From assembly GCA_001829495.1 (NCBI GenBank), contig MIBJ01000017.1:111029-175028 (forward strand): DNA of 64,000 bases. The letters are read 5' to 3'. The stretch is from Spirochaetes bacterium RBG_16_49_21 (GTDB lineage: Bacteria; Spirochaetota; UBA4802; UBA5550). This document shows positions 36,111 to 44,919 of the stretch, piece by piece; position 1 is the stretch's first letter; each line of letters begins with the position of its first letter. The notes beneath the pieces were generated by a model. That model ran no database searches, was not told the DNA's origin, and saw only the letters and a list, made by a program, of their open reading frames with translations. The position numbers and the translations under genes were made by a program.

Positions 36111-36163
36111 AAAAGGGTTATTCGCGCCTTTGCGACTTTGCGAAAATATAATATGAGGTGAAC

Positions 36164-36919
36164 ATGGAGGGTAAATCTTTAATCGGAAAAACTGCCCTGG
36201 TGACCGGTGCGGCCAAAAGGATCGGCCGGGCTATAGCCCTTGAGCTTGCCGCGCAGGGAGCGAATATCGCAGCCCATTACCGTCATTCAGCCGGGGAGGC
36301 CGAGGAATTGCGCCGGGAGATTGAATCCTATCAGGTAAACTGCTGGCTCGTCCAAGCTGATTTTGCCGTCCGGACCGAATATGAGAGCCTGGTGGACGCT
36401 GCATTAGACAAGGCCGGCGCATTGGACATCCTGGTCAACAGCGCTTCAATATTTCCCCCAAGCACGGTGCACGATTGCACCTGGGAGGATATGTCCGCCA
36501 GCATGCAGATCAATGCATGGGCTCCCTTTTATATCAGCCGCTCGTTCGCCCGTAAGGCAGGGAGGGGAGCCATCATTAATCTATTGGATGCGCGAATCGC
36601 GGGCCTTGACGCAAACCATGTCGCGTATCTTCTGAGCAAGCAGGCGCTGGAATCCTTTACGCGCCTGATGGCCTTGGAATTTTCCCCGGGTGTCAGAGTA
36701 AACGGGGTGGCGCCGGGAATAATTTTGCCGCCGCCGGCCACGGATGACCGCTCTATAAAGCAGATGATCCCCGCGGTGCCGCTGAAGCGGCAGGGGGACG
36801 TGCGCGAAATTGCGGATGCGGTTTTATTCCTGATAAAAAACGAGTATATCACCGGACAGGTGGTGTACGTAGACGGAGGCGGGCATCTTGCCGGCGCTAA
36901 GGAGCATGCCCATGGATAA
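36164..36919 (+). CDS. Pteridine reductase / FolM-like SDR
   Basis: TGAAKRIG (PTR1-type TGxxxRxG instead of TGxxxGxG), NSASIFPPS, INLLDAR...YLLSK, PGIILPP. Confidence 0.85.
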   Translation: MEGKSLIGKTALVTGAAKRIGRAIALELAAQGANIAAHYRHSAGEAEELRREIESYQVNCWLVQADFAVRTEYESLVDAALDKAGALDILVNSASIFPPSTVHDCTWEDMSASMQINAWAPFYISRSFARKAGRGAIINLLDARIAGLDANHVAYLLSKQALESFTRLMALEFSPGVRVNGVAPGIILPPPATDDRSIKQMIPAVPLKRQGDVREIADAVLFLIKNEYITGQVVYVDGGGHLAGAKEHAHG

Positions 36920-37265
36920 AATCATGATAAAGGACCTGCTCGCACGATGCATTGTCGGCATCAATAGCGACGAGCGGCGCGACAAACAGGACGTAATCAT
37001 CAATATAACCCTGTCAGCCGACCTTAAAAAGGCGTGCAAAACCGACAAATTCGAGGATACGGTCGATTACAGCATCATCAAAAAGAAAATACTGGAGATG
37101 GTTGAGAATTCCCGATTCTTTTTGATTGAGGCTTTGGCGGAACATATAGCAGCCGCCTGCCTTGATTTCAGCGGCGTGCAAGGCGCGCTGGTTTCGGTGG
37201 AGAAACCTTCAGCCCTTCGATTCGCCCGGAGCGTGGGCGTGGAAATCTACCGGGAAAGAGAGTAG
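36912..37265 (+). CDS. folB: Dihydroneopterin aldolase
   Basis: MDKIMIKDLLARCIVGINSDERRDKQDVIINITL; AEHIAAACLD. Confidence 0.92.
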   Translation: MDKIMIKDLLARCIVGINSDERRDKQDVIINITLSADLKKACKTDKFEDTVDYSIIKKKILEMVENSRFFLIEALAEHIAAACLDFSGVQGALVSVEKPSALRFARSVGVEIYRERE

Positions 37266-37269
37266 CGCA

Positions 37270-37827
37270 ATGCCGACCGCATACATCGGCGTGGGATCGA
37301 ACATCCGGCCCGAGAAGAACATAAAAAAAGCCGTGGCGCTCCTTTCACGACATGCATTCATCACCGGGATTTCCACATTCTATCAGACCAAGCCGTTTGA
37401 TCGGTGCGGTGATCCGCTCTACTATAACGGGGTTGTCAGAATCAAGACCGCAGCTCATCCGCTGGAGCTCAAGCACCATGTTTTAAGAAGCATCGAAAAA
37501 AAACTGGGAAGGCGAAGAACGTTTGATAAATCAGCCCCGCGGAGCATAGACCTTGATATTCTCGTGTATGACGAGGTGGTGATGAACGACGGGGAGTTAT
37601 GCATCCCTGATCCCGCCATCCTTGAAAGGCCCTTTGTAGCCATGCCGCTGTATGAGCTGGCTGAAGAGCTGATCCTGCCCGGATGGAACCGGAGCATGCG
37701 CGAGATCGCGGAAAAATTGAAAGATGATGACCTGCGGCCAATGCCCGAATATACCAAACAACTAAGGAGGATTATCAGCAATGGATATCGTAAAAGTGGA
37801 ACGCCTGATCAGGGAATTGTTGGTTGA
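37270..37827 (+). CDS. folK: 2-amino-4-hydroxy-6-hydroxymethyldihydropteridine diphosphokinase
   Basis: AYIGVGSNIRPEKNI, RRTFDKSAPRSIDLDILVYDE, IPDPAILERPFVAMPLYEL. Confidence 0.95.
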   Translation: MPTAYIGVGSNIRPEKNIKKAVALLSRHAFITGISTFYQTKPFDRCGDPLYYNGVVRIKTAAHPLELKHHVLRSIEKKLGRRRTFDKSAPRSIDLDILVYDEVVMNDGELCIPDPAILERPFVAMPLYELAEELILPGWNRSMREIAEKLKDDDLRPMPEYTKQLRRIISNGYRKSGTPDQGIVG

Positions 37828-38350
37828 GATCGGCGAGGACCCGGACAGAGAAGGATTATTAAAGACGCCCCGCCGGTTCGCCGAATCCATCGAATATTTG
37901 ACCTCCGGGTACCATACCGACATCACGAAGGTGATCAACAAGGCCATTTTTACCCAGGCAACCCACAATATGGTGATCGTCAAGGACATCGAATTATACA
38001 GCCTGTGCGAGCACCATCTCCTCCCCTTTTTCGGCAGATGCCACATCGGTTATATATCAAAGGGAAAGATATTCGGAGCCAGCAAGCTCCCCCGGATCGT
38101 GAATATGTATGCACAGAGGCTGCAAACTCAGGAGCGGCTGACCGACCAGATTGCCTACGCCATCCATGATAGTATCGAAACCCACGGCGTCGGCGTTGTA
38201 ATTGAAGCCAGGCATCTGTGCATGATGATGCGGGGAATAGAAAAGCAGAATTCGAAGATGATAACCTCATCCGTTCTGGGCGTTTTCCGGGAATCGCACA
38301 CGACCAGGAACGAATTCTTATCTTTAGTTAATCAGAATGGATACGCGTAG
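37781..38350 (+). CDS. folE: GTP cyclohydrolase I
   Basis: DREGLLKTPRRFAESIEYLTSGY, SLCEHHLLPFFGRCHIGYI, GVVIEARHLCMMMRGIEKQNS. Confidence 0.96.
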   Translation: MDIVKVERLIRELLVEIGEDPDREGLLKTPRRFAESIEYLTSGYHTDITKVINKAIFTQATHNMVIVKDIELYSLCEHHLLPFFGRCHIGYISKGKIFGASKLPRIVNMYAQRLQTQERLTDQIAYAIHDSIETHGVGVVIEARHLCMMMRGIEKQNSKMITSSVLGVFRESHTTRNEFLSLVNQNGYA

Positions 38351-39777
38351 TTTATAACCGCATTGATGATAGTGATGAGCGTCTGCGGATAAACCCCGAT
38401 CCATACAAGGAGGAGGGTCATCACGCAGAGGGCGACGCCGGCTGCCGGAGAGGATGAGAATGCCGTACGCCCGGCATTCTGCCCTGCATCCGGCTCCGCG
38501 TACATGACTGCGACGATCCTCAAGTAATAGTAGATACTTATGGCGCTGTTTATGATCAGAATGATCACGAGGGCCCATAGTCGGGCCTTCATGCCGGCCG
38601 CGACCAGATAATATTTAGCCAGGAAGCCTGCGGTCAGGGGGATGCCCGCAAGCGAAAGGAGCGCAGCGGTCAAGGCTGCCGCGAGCCAGGGCCTTTGCCA
38701 GAAGAGCCCCCGGTAATCCTCTATGGAATCGGCGTCCCTCTCCCCGCCGGAGAGCGCGGCGACCACGCCGAAAGCCGCGAGCGTGGTGATGAAATAGGAC
38801 ACGAGATAGAAGGCCGCTGCCTCCACGGCCAGGTCGCCTCCGGCGATGAAGGCTACCAGCAGGTAGCCGAGATGGGCGATTGAAGAATAAGCGAGCACCC
38901 TTTTAACGTTCTCCTGCCTGAGGGCCAGCAGGTTCCCCGTAAACATTGAAGCAACCGCTATGGCGCTGAACAGAAACAGCAGCTTTTTGTACTGATGAGC
39001 CCCCATTATAAAAAAGAATCTTACCAGAAGGCTGAATACCGCCCCTTTGGACACGGTGGCGATATAGGCGGTGACCGGGGACGGAGCCCCCTCATACACG
39101 TCCGGAGTCCACATATGAAAAGGCACGATCGCCAGCTTGAAGCCGAAACCGACGAATAAAAGCCCGAAAGCGGCATAGAGAAGCGGAGTGGGCATGCCCT
39201 GTATCTGAAGTATTTCTGATATCCCCTTAAAATCCATTGTCCCGCATTCAGCGTAAAACAGGGCTATGCCGAAGAGTAAAAATGCCGATGAGGCTGCTGC
39301 GAGGATAAGATACTTCACCCCCGCTTCGATGCACCGGGTGAAACCGCGCAGATATGAAATCAGCACATACAGGGAAACGCTCAGTATCTCCAGGCCGAGA
39401 AAGAGCGGAATGAAGCTGTTCGCCGCCGCAAGAACAGAGGCGCCGAGCGTAGCCAGAATGAGCAGGATATAGAACTCCTGGCAATCATCCTTTCTTTCAC
39501 GAACATAGCCGTACGACAGGAGAGCTACCACCAGGGATGCGGCCAGGAACAGTCCGATATAAAAAAGGGCGTACCCGTCCATGGATAACAGTGATCCGTC
39601 AGTACGGACAGGCTTGGGCGCAAAAAAAAGTGACGTAAAAGCGGCGATAAAGATCAAGACCGTGAGAGCTACCGTGAGCTTCAAATTGCGGTAAAACGAT
39701 ACCGTCAGGAGGAGCGGAACCACTGCTCCGCCGAGTATCAGAAGGGGAATCATTTCATGAAGCTCTACCAGCGTCAC
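38332..39777 (-). CDS. nuoN: NADH-quinone oxidoreductase subunit N
   Basis: GFGFKLAIVPFHMWTPDVYEGAPSPVTAYIATVSKGA; operon position. Confidence 0.95.
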   Translation of the reverse strand: MTLVELHEMIPLLILGGAVVPLLLTVSFYRNLKLTVALTVLIFIAAFTSLFFAPKPVRTDGSLLSMDGYALFYIGLFLAASLVVALLSYGYVRERKDDCQEFYILLILATLGASVLAAANSFIPLFLGLEILSVSLYVLISYLRGFTRCIEAGVKYLILAAASSAFLLFGIALFYAECGTMDFKGISEILQIQGMPTPLLYAAFGLLFVGFGFKLAIVPFHMWTPDVYEGAPSPVTAYIATVSKGAVFSLLVRFFFIMGAHQYKKLLFLFSAIAVASMFTGNLLALRQENVKRVLAYSSIAHLGYLLVAFIAGGDLAVEAAAFYLVSYFITTLAAFGVVAALSGGERDADSIEDYRGLFWQRPWLAAALTAALLSLAGIPLTAGFLAKYYLVAAGMKARLWALVIILIINSAISIYYYLRIVAVMYAEPDAGQNAGRTAFSSSPAAGVALCVMTLLLVWIGVYPQTLITIINAVINYAYPF

Positions 39778-39798
39778 GGCAAACCTCGCATATCTTTT

Positions 39799-39842
39799 AA
39801 CCCTCTCGGCCCCCTAAATCCCCGGAGGGGGACTTAAAAGCT
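39799..39842. repeat. Intergenic repeat element F (short/decayed)
   Basis: CCCTCTCGGCCCCCTAAATCCCCGGAGGGGGACTTAAAAGCTTC; shares GGCCCC-stem-GGGG-ctTAAAA with element B. Confidence 0.5.
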
Positions 39843-39877
39843 TCTGACAAATGAGTGTTATGGCTGATAAACATATA

Positions 39878-41539
39878 TCATTGTCTCCTTAGGAAGCCGA
39901 TAGGCTGATTTGCAGGTAAACGTAAGCCCCCTTCTGGGGTCGCTCTCGTACCTCCTGTACTCCGCGACATTGGGACATCCTGTCCGGCAGGTTTTGGGGG
40001 GCATGAGCGCGTGAAATGCGGGTAGGAGTTAGCCTCCCGGAGATGCTCTGACCCCACCTGGGTCAGGCCGGTCTGTTCCCGAATCGCCTCAAGAGAGGCC
40101 TTGACCGTATTGAGCATCGGCTGAGGAAAGAGGCCGAGCCAGAGTATGACTGCCATCATGGCCCCCAGCAGGGACATCTCGCGCAGGGAGAGGTCCCCGA
40201 CCTTGGCCGGAGTTTCGCCCCCGCCGTGGAAAATCGACTGTATGATCCATAAGCCGTACACGGCTGAGAAAACAAGCCCGAGCGAGGCGAGCACGGTTAT
40301 CGGAAGATTGACCCGATACGCTCCGGCCAGTACCAGGAACTCAGCCACGAAATTCCCCAGTCCGGGGAGCCCTGTTGACGCCAGCGCAAAGAAGAGCGCC
40401 ACGCCTCCCATGCGCGGCGCATCCCGCCAGTACCCGCCCATTGTTCCTATCTCGCGGGTGTGGAGCCGCTCCTGGAGCGCGCCGGCGAGAATAAAAAGGG
40501 CGCCGGTGCTTACCGCATGGCAGACCATCTGCATCACCGCGCCCTGGAGCGCGAGCTCGTTCGCAGCGAACGAGCCGACCATCACGAACCCCATGTGGCT
40601 CACGCTGGTGTAGGCGACGAGCCGCTTTAAATCGGCCTGGGCGAACGCGAGCTTTGCGCCGTAGATAATTCCGACAACCCCGATGCTCATGCCGATGTAT
40701 CTGAAATCCAGACTGGCCTGGGGGAACAGGGGGATAACAAAGCGCAGAATGCCGTACGCTCCGGTCTTAAGCAGCAGGCCGGCCAGGATCACGCTCCCCG
40801 CGGTCGGGGCCTCGGTGTGCGCATCGGGCAGCCAGTTATGAAAGGGCACGGCCGGGAGCTTGACCATAAAGGCAATGAGAAAGCCGGCAGCCAGAAGCCG
40901 CGCTTCAGCGGGCTCAAGCGCCGTTTGTAAAAGGTTCAGGTAATCGAAGGTGTAAAACCCCGTGTTTCGGGCATTGATGAAATACAGTCCTAAAATGGCG
41001 ATGAACATAAACAGGCCGCTTGCCTGGGTGAAGATGAAAAACTTCATGGCTGCATAGTTCCGGTTTTCATGGCCCCAGATTCCGATGAGCAGGTACATGG
41101 GCACGAGCATAAGCTCCCAGAAAAAGTAGAACAGGAACAGATCAACGGCGAGGAATACGCCCATGATCCCCGCGAGATTCCAGAGCAGATTAAAATGAAA
41201 GAACCCGGCCCGCTCCCGTATTTCGCTCCAGGAACAGAGGATCGCCGCGAGGCCGATGAAGGCGACGAGTCCTGCCATCACCAGGCTTAGTCCGTCCATG
41301 GCAAGATGAAAGTTTATCCCGAACTGGGGTATCCAGGGCAGATAGAACTCGGATATCCATGACTGGCCGGCGCAATTCAATCTCTCATACGTGCTTACCC
41401 ATAGGAACAGAATCAGGACAAAATCCGCCGCCAGCGCCAAAAGCGACACGATCCGCGCCGCCATGGCGCTCCATCTGCCCAAAAGCCAGGCCAGCACGCC
41501 TCCGGCGATCAGAATTACTATGAGGAGCACCAATATCAT
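39878..41539 (-). CDS. nuoM: NADH-quinone oxidoreductase subunit M with unusual C-terminal extension
   Basis: LPAVPFHNWLPDAHTEAPTAGSVILAGLLLKTGAYG; ends LFPQPMLNTVKASLEAIREQTG + about 62 aa. Confidence 0.95.
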   Translation of the reverse strand: MILVLLIVILIAGGVLAWLLGRWSAMAARIVSLLALAADFVLILFLWVSTYERLNCAGQSWISEFYLPWIPQFGINFHLAMDGLSLVMAGLVAFIGLAAILCSWSEIRERAGFFHFNLLWNLAGIMGVFLAVDLFLFYFFWELMLVPMYLLIGIWGHENRNYAAMKFFIFTQASGLFMFIAILGLYFINARNTGFYTFDYLNLLQTALEPAEARLLAAGFLIAFMVKLPAVPFHNWLPDAHTEAPTAGSVILAGLLLKTGAYGILRFVIPLFPQASLDFRYIGMSIGVVGIIYGAKLAFAQADLKRLVAYTSVSHMGFVMVGSFAANELALQGAVMQMVCHAVSTGALFILAGALQERLHTREIGTMGGYWRDAPRMGGVALFFALASTGLPGLGNFVAEFLVLAGAYRVNLPITVLASLGLVFSAVYGLWIIQSIFHGGGETPAKVGDLSLREMSLLGAMMAVILWLGLFPQPMLNTVKASLEAIREQTGLTQVGSEHLREANSYPHFTRSCPPKPAGQDVPMSRSTGGTRATPEGGLRLPANQPIGFLRRQ

Positions 41540-43428
41540 AAAACCACCGCCAGACCGATCATGATGATTGCGCCTGCCGCAATACCGATTGCATACCAGC
41601 GCAGCATTCCGGACTGCGTCCAGCTCAGGCCCCGGTTGGCCGAAAGGCTTATGGCCGCTATCCCGCGGTTCACCATGTCGGCAACGTCATTCCGGTTCTT
41701 CCGGGCTGCAAAGATAAAAGGAAGGACGAACAATTTATCATAAAGCCAATCGAATCCCCATCCTGAGAAAAAGAAGCGCCGCAGCCGGGAGCCCCGTGCC
41801 GCGGGCGAAAAGCGCCGGCCGTTCGCCGGAATGGTCATATAAAAAAGATAGGCTGCGAGCAGCCCCAGCAGGGGGGCAAGCGCTGCCGGGATTTGAAGGG
41901 ACAATTCAAGGCCGGCAAGCGATTCCCGGACCGGCAAAGCCTGAAAAACAGAACGGAGAAACCCGGAAAATATCCTGACATTTCCGAGCGTATCCGGAGT
42001 CTCAACGAAGCCGCCTGCAACAGAAAGGCACGCGAGCACCAGGAGGGGAAGATTCATCCTCCACCCGGGCACGCGATGAACGTCGGATTTCGGCTGCCCG
42101 AAAAAGGTGATGAATACCATGCGGAAGGTATAGAGCGCGGTTATGAAGGCCCCGGCCAGGCCCGCTGCCCAGAGCAACGGATTTCCGCTCCATCCAACGA
42201 AAGATCGCCAGAGGATCATCTCCTTGCTGTAGAATCCGGCACTCACCAGAGGAAGGGCCGAGAGTGAGGCCGCTCCGGCCATAAAGCTCCAGAATACAAG
42301 CGGCAGCTTCTTCCGCAATCCGCCCATCTTCGTCATATCGTGCTCGTCGTCAAGGGCGAGTATGACCGCGCCCGCGCCGAGGAACAGGAGAGCCTTGAAA
42401 AAGGCGTGCGTGACAAAATGGAATATCGCCGCGGACCATGCGCCCACGCCGAGCGCGAGGAACATGTAGCCGATCTGGCTAATGGTGGAATAGGCGAGCA
42501 CCCTTTTGATGTCGGTCTGCGCAAGGGCGCTCAAACCCGCGACCAGGAGCGTTGCCGCGCCGATGACGGCCACGGCGTTCATCACGACCGGGGCCAGCTC
42601 AAAAAGGGCGTGCGTGCGGCCGATAAGGTACACCCCGGCCGTCACCATGGTGGCTGCATGGATGAGCGCGCTCACCGGCGTGGGACCGGCCATGGCGTCC
42701 GGGAGCCATGTCTGGAGGGGGAGCTGGGCTGACTTGCCCAGGGCGCCTCCCAGGAGGAGGGCAGCCGAGACAGCAGCAAGAGCCGATCCCCGGCTCCACT
42801 GTCCTGATGCCGCCGCCATAAGATCCTGCACATTCAGGGTGCCGAAGCTTTTAAGGAGGAGGAAGAGGCCGATTGCCATTGCGGTATCGCCGACGCGGGT
42901 CATGATGAAAGCCTTGCGCGCTGCCAGGCCGTTTTTCGGATCCCGGTACCAGAACCCGATCAGGAGGTAGCTGCACAGCCCCACGCCCTCCCATCCGAGA
43001 TACAGGAGCAGGAGGTCGCCGGCGAGCACAAGGATGAGCATTGATCCGATGAACAGGTTCATATACGCGAAAAAACGGCTGTATCCCTCATCATCAGCCA
43101 TGAATTCGACCGAATAGAGGTGGATAAGGAAGCCGACGAATGTGATAATCAGCACGAACACGATGGAAAGAGGATCAAGGTAGAATGATATCTGCGGAGC
43201 AAAACCGCCGACGCTCATCCAGGTCCAGAGCGTGAGGGTGTATGATGACCCGGCAGGCGGATTCACCATGAAGGCGGCCGCGAGCACGCTCGCCGCAGCA
43301 GCAGACAATCCCACTGACCCGGCGCCGATCCATGCAACAGCAGGCCGGGCGAGCCTGCGGCCGAAAAAGGCAAGCGTGAGAAAGCCGGCAAGCGGAAGAG
43401 CGGGGATGATCCACACGAGCTCCGTCAT
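41536..43428 (-). CDS. nuoL: NADH-quinone oxidoreductase subunit L
   Basis: WEGVGLCSYLLIGFWYRDPKNGLAARKAFIMTRVGDTAM, AQLPLQTWLPDAMAGPTPVSALIHAATMVTAGVYLI. Confidence 0.97.
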   Translation of the reverse strand: MTELVWIIPALPLAGFLTLAFFGRRLARPAVAWIGAGSVGLSAAAASVLAAAFMVNPPAGSSYTLTLWTWMSVGGFAPQISFYLDPLSIVFVLIITFVGFLIHLYSVEFMADDEGYSRFFAYMNLFIGSMLILVLAGDLLLLYLGWEGVGLCSYLLIGFWYRDPKNGLAARKAFIMTRVGDTAMAIGLFLLLKSFGTLNVQDLMAAASGQWSRGSALAAVSAALLLGGALGKSAQLPLQTWLPDAMAGPTPVSALIHAATMVTAGVYLIGRTHALFELAPVVMNAVAVIGAATLLVAGLSALAQTDIKRVLAYSTISQIGYMFLALGVGAWSAAIFHFVTHAFFKALLFLGAGAVILALDDEHDMTKMGGLRKKLPLVFWSFMAGAASLSALPLVSAGFYSKEMILWRSFVGWSGNPLLWAAGLAGAFITALYTFRMVFITFFGQPKSDVHRVPGWRMNLPLLVLACLSVAGGFVETPDTLGNVRIFSGFLRSVFQALPVRESLAGLELSLQIPAALAPLLGLLAAYLFYMTIPANGRRFSPAARGSRLRRFFFSGWGFDWLYDKLFVLPFIFAARKNRNDVADMVNRGIAAISLSANRGLSWTQSGMLRWYAIGIAAGAIIMIGLAVVL

Positions 43429-43429
43429 G

Positions 43430-43738
43430 TCATCCTCTCATCCGGGACGCTGCGTCGGTGTCGAGCGTTTTAAACTGGTGATACAGCTGGAGAATAAGCG
43501 CGAGCCCGATCGACACCTCGGCGGCGGCCATCGTTAATATGAATATGAACATGACCTGGCCGTCCGGCTGGCCCCAGCGCGCACCGGCCATGACGAAGGC
43601 GAGTCCTGCGGCGTTCAGCATGATCTCGACGGACATGAGCATGAACACGATATTGCGCCGGATGAGGACCCCGCATAATCCCAGGCAGAAAAGGATTGCG
43701 GCGAGTATGAGGCCGTGCTCCACCGGTATGGATATCAT
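43430..43738 (-). CDS. nuoK: NADH-quinone oxidoreductase subunit K
   Basis: [31 protein letters not shown]. Confidence 0.95.
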   Translation of the reverse strand: MISIPVEHGLILAAILFCLGLCGVLIRRNIVFMLMSVEIMLNAAGLAFVMAGARWGQPDGQVMFIFILTMAAAEVSIGLALILQLYHQFKTLDTDAASRMRG

Positions 43739-44262
43739 TCCGATCCTCCTTCAAGAAATCGATGATAGGCTTTCCGGGCCGTATGCCCGAGATGATAGGC
43801 GCCGATGATCCCGGCAATGAGCAGAAGCCCTGAAAGCTCCACGCCGAGAAGATAGGTGCTGAAAAGGGACACCCCGACCTCCTTGGCCTCTACCACGGAG
43901 GCAGTCAGGGGCGAACCGGATCTTTCATAGAGTATATAGATGAACTGACCCAGCAGGATCACTACCAGAGCCGAGGGCGCAAGCCAGACCCGGAGGGTCA
44001 GCATCTCCCTTTCGGATTTAACCGCCTCCCTGCCCAGGTTGAGCATCATGATGACGAATATGAACAGCACCATGATCGCTCCCGCGTAGATGATGACCTC
44101 GAGGGCAGCGGCGAAGGGGGCGCCCATGATGAAAAAGACGACCGCCACCGACAGGAGCGATACGATCAGATAGAGAAGCGCGTGCACCGCGTTCAGCCTT
44201 GTTATCACCATGAGAGTGGCGAAGACCGCTACGCCGGATGTGATAAAGAACATGATGTCCAT
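43735..44262 (-). CDS. nuoJ: NADH-quinone oxidoreductase subunit J
   Basis: [24 protein letters not shown]; start set at [10 protein letters not shown] (44262). Confidence 0.92.
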   Translation of the reverse strand: MDIMFFITSGVAVFATLMVITRLNAVHALLYLIVSLLSVAVVFFIMGAPFAAALEVIIYAGAIMVLFIFVIMMLNLGREAVKSEREMLTLRVWLAPSALVVILLGQFIYILYERSGSPLTASVVEAKEVGVSLFSTYLLGVELSGLLLIAGIIGAYHLGHTARKAYHRFLEGGSE

Positions 44263-44298
44263 GGCTCTTATCCTGTTAAGTCGAAATTCACTCATACT

Positions 44299-44390
44299 CC
44301 CCCTCCCTCGATGGGAGGGGGTGGGGGGAGGGTGCCGCGTCTTGTCCCTCACCCCCTCCTAACCTCCCCCATCAAGGGGGAGGGAGGTCA
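44299..44390. repeat. Intergenic repeat element E (two G/C hairpins) between nuoI and nuoJ
   Basis: CCCCCTCCC-tcgat-GGGAGGGGG (44299-44321) and CCTCCCCC-atcaa-GGGGGAGG (44363-44383); TGACCTC terminus (minus strand) at 44390. Confidence 0.75.
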
Positions 44391-44903
44391 CGGCAAAAGG
44401 CTCTTCACGTCCACCGGGGGCTCTTCGTTCTCGCCTTCACCCTTGCCCTTGCCCGTGATCGCGAGGCCGGCGACCTTGTAAAAGTTGAACCCCTTATATT
44501 TTCCCTCCCCGTCCACGAGGAGATGCTCCTTCTCGTACACGAGATTGCGGCGGTCATACTCGCTCATCTCAAAGTCGGGAATGAGCTGAATGGCGTAGGT
44601 CGGGCACGCCTCCTCGCAATAGCCGCAGAAAATGCAGCGTGAGAAATTGATACGGAAGAACTCCGGGTATCGTCTCCCGTCCGCGCTCTCAGCAGCCTGT
44701 AGTGCGATGCAGTCCACGGGACAGGCTGCTGCACACAGGTAGCAGGCTACGCAGCGCTCGCCGCCGTCCGGATCCCTGGTAAGGATGATCCGCCCCCTCC
44801 ACCGGGCCGGCAGGACCGGCTTCTCCTCCGGGTACTGGAGCGTCACCTTTTTTCGGAAAAGGTGGATGAAAACGAGGAACATGCTTCTCAGTATGCTGAA
44901 CAT
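44388..44903 (-). CDS. nuoI: NADH-quinone oxidoreductase subunit I
   Basis: [18 protein letters not shown] and [18 protein letters not shown] 2x[4Fe-4S]. Confidence 0.96.
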   Translation of the reverse strand: MFSILRSMFLVFIHLFRKKVTLQYPEEKPVLPARWRGRIILTRDPDGGERCVACYLCAAACPVDCIALQAAESADGRRYPEFFRINFSRCIFCGYCEEACPTYAIQLIPDFEMSEYDRRNLVYEKEHLLVDGEGKYKGFNFYKVAGLAITGKGKGEGENEEPPVDVKSLLP

Positions 44904-44919
44904 TTAGTTACCTTTGCAT

